From positions 1 to 7,659 of the forward strand of contig JAMDCE010000002.1 in assembly GCA_023489135.1 (NCBI GenBank): 7,659 bases of DNA, read 5' to 3'. This document shows positions 5,752-7,659 of the stretch, one piece after another. The notes below the pieces were generated by a model that did no database searches, was not told the DNA's origin, and saw only the letters and a program-made list of their open reading frames with translations. The stretch comes from Chloroflexota bacterium. GTDB lineage: Bacteria > Chloroflexota > Chloroflexia > JAMDCE01. A program made the translations under genes and the position numbers. How positions within the stretch are numbered: the first letter of the stretch is position 1; every line of letters begins with the position of its first letter.

Positions 5752-6935
5752 TTTTTTTTAGACTGGAGCACCTGCTGGGGATCAATGGCGACGAGGCCTG
5801 GCTCAGAGTTGTTTCCCTCGAACTGTTCCCCATTCTCCTCGGATGGCTCTTCGGATGCGTCGCCGTCGACGCCTATGACGATAGTCTCCTCATCGAGAAT
5901 CTTCTCCAGCTCATCGTGAATGGCTCTAAGGACCCCGTCAGAGACAGAGCCGTCTAAAGCCATCCGGTGAGGCAAAGCCAGTTCTACCGCCTCGAAAACG
6001 TCATCGCGCTTCACCGAGGTCCGGCCGTGATAGGCCGCCAGGGTGGTGGCGCATTGCAGGGCGGTGATATCGGCGCGGTGTCCCTCGACCGATTGGCTTC
6101 GGCAGAGCAGAGCGATGCCCCGCAGAAGCGGACGAGGGAATTCCACCTTGGGGAAAAGCGACTGGGCTACACAAATTGCGGCGCGGAGGCTTTCCTGCTG
6201 TGGCGCGAACTCGTCGATCAGCGTTTGCGGAGAGCGAAGGAAGGTGTCTTCCCGCTCCAGGATGCGGGTTCGCCTATCGGGATCGCCGATGGCCTTGATC
6301 TCTACCTGGAGGCCGATCCGATCGATGATCTGGGGCCGCAGTTCTCCCTCTTTTGGGTTCATACTACCGATCAAGATAAATCTGGCCGGGTGGGAGAGGG
6401 CTATTCCCTCTCGTTCGACGATATTCACTCCTGAAGCGGCCGAATCGAGAAGAACGTCGACCAGATGATCATCAAGAAGGTTGATCTCGTCAACGTACAG
6501 GATGCCGCGATTGGCTGCGGCGAGCAGACCCGGTTCCAGAGCCTTGACGCCTTCGCGGAGAGCTTTGGCAAGATCCAGGGTGCCGATTACGCGATCTTCC
6601 GTGGCCGACAGCGGAAGGTTCACAATGGGCATCGGTCGCCGTAGCGCTGGCAGTGGACCGTTCTTCGCCCGCTCCTGGCAAACGTCGCATAACTCTTCGG
6701 GGTTGCGGGGATCGCAGCTAAAGGGGCATCCTTCGACCACGTCGATGTCGGGCAGCAGATCGGCCAGGGCTCTAACGGCCGTGGATTTAGCGGTACCTCT
6801 TTCACCTGTCAGAAGGACGCCGCCGATGCTGGGGTTGATCGCGTTGAGGAGAAGGGCCTTCTTCATTTTCTCCTGGCCGACGATGGCCGTGAAGGGGAAG
6901 GTGCGTCTGCGGTAACCATTCCGCCCGGTCGTCAC
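5745..6935 (-). CDS. chlD: ChlI-like AAA+ chelatase subunit; zero-frame product of the chlD gene
   Basis: The 396-aa zero-frame product is an AAA+ ATPase of the magnesium/cobalt chelatase small-subunit type. Visible are [20 protein letters not shown] (15-34), Walker [10 protein letters not shown] (44-52), a four-cysteine insertion [17 protein letters not shown] (70-86), Walker B ILYVDE (145-150), the sensor region [17 protein letters not shown] (190-206), and GHRAD (285-289) near sensor 2. Residues 350-380 form an acidic linker ([14 protein letters not shown]), which in ChlD proteins precedes the VWA domain. The frame stops at TAG right after S-K-K-K-D, encoded by the A9 run. The start is GTG 6935-6933, with TGGAGG nine bases upstream. 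No light-harvesting genes are visible, so cobalt insertion into hydrogenobyrinate diamide with CobN is more likely than chlorophyll synthesis; this is inference. The transcript starts from a good promoter at 6998-7026. Confidence 0.85.
   Translation of the reverse strand: MTTGRNGYRRRTFPFTAIVGQEKMKKALLLNAINPSIGGVLLTGERGTAKSTAVRALADLLPDIDVVEGCPFSCDPRNPEELCDVCQERAKNGPLPALRRPMPIVNLPLSATEDRVIGTLDLAKALREGVKALEPGLLAAANRGILYVDEINLLDDHLVDVLLDSAASGVNIVEREGIALSHPARFILIGSMNPKEGELRPQIIDRIGLQVEIKAIGDPDRRTRILEREDTFLRSPQTLIDEFAPQQESLRAAICVAQSLFPKVEFPRPLLRGIALLCRSQSVEGHRADITALQCATTLAAYHGRTSVKRDDVFEAVELALPHRMALDGSVSDGVLRAIHDELEKILDEETIVIGVDGDASEEPSEENGEQFEGNNSEPGLVAIDPQQVLQSKKKD
5751..5773 (-). promoter_or_regulatory. 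Programmed -1 frameshift site: A9 slippery run with SD-like AGGTG
   Basis: In - strand sense the order is AGGTG (5773-5769), nine bases, then nine consecutive A residues (5759-5751), GAC and TAG. Zero-frame reading is TCT AAA AAA AAA GAC TAG. A -1 slip on A-AAA-AAA continues as AGA CTA GCC into the VWA frame. One added A by polymerase slippage would have the same effect. An internal Shine-Dalgarno-like element about 10 bases before an A-rich slippery site is the arrangement used by E. coli dnaX. Conserved ChlD sequence on both sides of the run, in different frames, is the main support. Confidence 0.7.
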
Positions 6936-6997
6936 TGACTGGAACCTCCAGGGGATGCGGTTTACGACAAAAGAAAAGTCGAAAGTAGTGGAGTCCT

Positions 6998-7026
6998 AGT
7001 CTAGCACGACCGAGCGGTTTAGTCAA
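6998..7026 (-). promoter_or_regulatory. sigma70-like promoter for the chelatase gene
   Basis: On the - strand TTGACT (7026-7021) and TAGACT (7003-6998) are separated by exactly 17 bases, and TGC just before the -10 box makes it an extended -10. Initiation near 6991 leaves a leader of about 56 bases to GTG 6935. CGACAAAAG occurs on both sides, at 7033-7041 and 6965-6973 (+ strand), and might be regulator sites. The leader is too short for a cobalamin riboswitch and I see none. Confidence 0.65.
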
Positions 7027-7047
7027 TTATTTCGACAAAAGTGATCG

Positions 7048-7413
7048 CTACTTCGCCGATGGATCTTCCTGCATCGCACCAAAGACGTTGCCCTCCGTAT
7101 CCGTATAGTAGGCCATATAGCCTACACCGGGAATAACCATCTTGGGTGCCACTACGGAACCGCCCGCTTCAACAACCTTCTGCGTGAACTCGTCAACTGA
7201 TGGCACGTCGACAGTGTTCTGGGTGACGGTGTTGCCCATCCGCCTCATGATCCCGCCGTCGATGCCGGGCTCGGCTTCCTCACCGGTCTTCACCATCCAG
7301 TATTCGATAGGCCCTTCCCATTTGCTGATTTGCCAGCCGAGCGCTTTCTCGTAGAACCGGATCGCGCGCTCCGGATCATCCACCGGGATCTCGAAATGAA
7401 CGACTCTTGGCAT
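7048..7413 (-). CDS. VOC family (glyoxalase/bleomycin-resistance fold) protein
   Basis: The 121-aa protein fits a single vicinal-oxygen-chelate domain. MPRVVHFEIPVDDPERAIRF opens with a conserved H6 and the D-x-x-R-A-x-x-F-Y-x-x-xLGW motif. PSVDEFTQKVVEAGGSVVAP marks the second beta-alpha-beta unit, and YYTDTEGNVFGAMQED closes with the usual D-x-E-G-N-x-x-x-x-Q/E metal-site segment. AGGAGG lies seven bases before ATG 7413, so the start is firm. The fold covers lyases, isomerases, dioxygenases and binding proteins. This short subgroup with a GGIMRR segment is usually annotated only as VOC or glyoxalase-like, so no substrate can be named. The next gene has its own promoter beginning 22 bases after this stop codon, so the VOC gene need not belong to the chelatase unit. 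Confidence 0.85.
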   Translation of the reverse strand: MPRVVHFEIPVDDPERAIRFYEKALGWQISKWEGPIEYWMVKTGEEAEPGIDGGIMRRMGNTVTQNTVDVPSVDEFTQKVVEAGGSVVAPKMVIPGVGYMAYYTDTEGNVFGAMQEDPSAK

Positions 7414-7443
7414 AGCTGTGCCTCCTTTGGGATTTTGATGTGT

Positions 7444-7471
7444 CGCTATAGCGGCGAGGTTTCGAAAGCAA
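7444..7471 (-). promoter_or_regulatory. Weak promoter candidate with palindrome upstream of the VOC gene
   Basis: On the - strand TTGCTT (7471-7466) and TATAGC (7450-7445) are 15 bases apart, which is short for a sigma70 promoter. The -10 box lies inside a perfect 10-base palindrome, CGCTATAGCG (7444-7453), a possible operator. The position about 31 bases before the start codon is sensible. Confidence 0.25.
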
Positions 7472-7506
7472 GTTCCATGCCGCCGCTTACCGACTGGGCC
7501 CTGGGG

Positions 7507-7605
7507 TAGTGTCCAGAAAATTGCGCTCTTATTGCTAAAGCGTGCTCAATTTTCGAAAAGAGCGCGAGACGCCGGCCAGGCTACTGTCTAAGAGATTGCG
7601 CTCTT
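7507..7605. repeat. Direct and inverted repeats resembling insertion-sequence ends
   Basis: Two 24-base segments (7507-7530 and 7582-7605), 75 bases apart, match at 19 positions and share an identical ATTGCGCTCTT at their ends. Within the first interval GAAAATTG (7516-7523) and CAATTTTC (7547-7554) form an inverted pair, as do GCGCTCTT (7523-7530) and AAGAGCGC (7558-7565). Such TGTC-starting ends with nested copies look like remnants or the border of an insertion sequence lying past 7659. A reading frame at ATG 7637 runs off the edge but has only seven complete visible codons and no good ribosome site. Confidence 0.4.
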
Positions 7606-7659
7606 CCTTGAATCTCTCCTCTTTCCTCAAGAAGAAATGAGCTTCCAGCATGGGCCTGA

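Noticed and set aside
6936..7047. Cobalamin riboswitch upstream of the chelatase gene
   Set aside because: The leader from the predicted promoter is about 56 bases and no B12-box-like sequence is visible; too short for such an element.
7637..7659. Start of a transposase gene at ATG 7637
   Set aside because: Only seven complete codons are visible and the upstream AAGAAGAA is not a good ribosome site; cannot be supported.

Overview
The window looks like a chromosomal segment of an anaerobic or microaerophilic, non-phototrophic bacterium. The best guess is Chloroflexota (Dehalococcoidia-like). This rests on gene content only: a split ADP-forming acyl-CoA synthetase, DUF1858 redox-disulfide proteins, an AhbD/NirJ-like radical SAM enzyme and a ChlD-type cobaltochelatase subunit. 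GTAGGGG-type dispersed palindromes also fit. No rRNA, tRNA or other decisive taxonomic marker is present. Base composition is moderately GC-rich and fairly even.

Layout: genes in positions 1-2464 run on the + strand, and genes in 2726-7413 run on the - strand, so the two blocks converge on a short repeat-containing gap. The + block holds the tail of a small heme-copper-oxidase subunit I-like membrane protein, a 69-aa DUF1858 protein, a palindromic dispersed repeat, a second DUF1858 protein, a radical SAM/SPASM enzyme related to heme-pathway enzymes, and a 57-aa zinc-ribbon protein. An extended -10 promoter (1038-1046) precedes the radical SAM gene. The common theme is heme/iron-sulfur/thiol redox chemistry, but no single pathway can be assigned.

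The - block, in transcription order, holds a VOC (glyoxalase-fold) protein, a ChlI/ChlD-type chelatase gene with a good sigma70-like promoter, and the alpha and beta subunits of an ADP-forming acyl-CoA synthetase. A strong hairpin closes the block just after the beta gene.

The most interesting point is the chelatase locus. The AAA+ part (6935-5745) ends right after a run of nine A residues. The von Willebrand A part continues without interruption in the -1 frame and has no ribosome binding site of its own. A -1 shift, or one extra A in the transcript, on the A9 run gives a normal 669-aa ChlD-type protein. Normal decoding gives a 396-aa ChlI-like protein. This matches programmed frameshifting reported for chlD genes of cobalamin producers, by which one gene supplies both the small and medium chelatase subunits. 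A Shine-Dalgarno-like AGGTG nine bases upstream and a small hairpin downstream could stimulate the shift.

The right edge (7507-7605) carries a pair of imperfect 24-base direct repeats with internal inverted repeats that resemble insertion-sequence ends.
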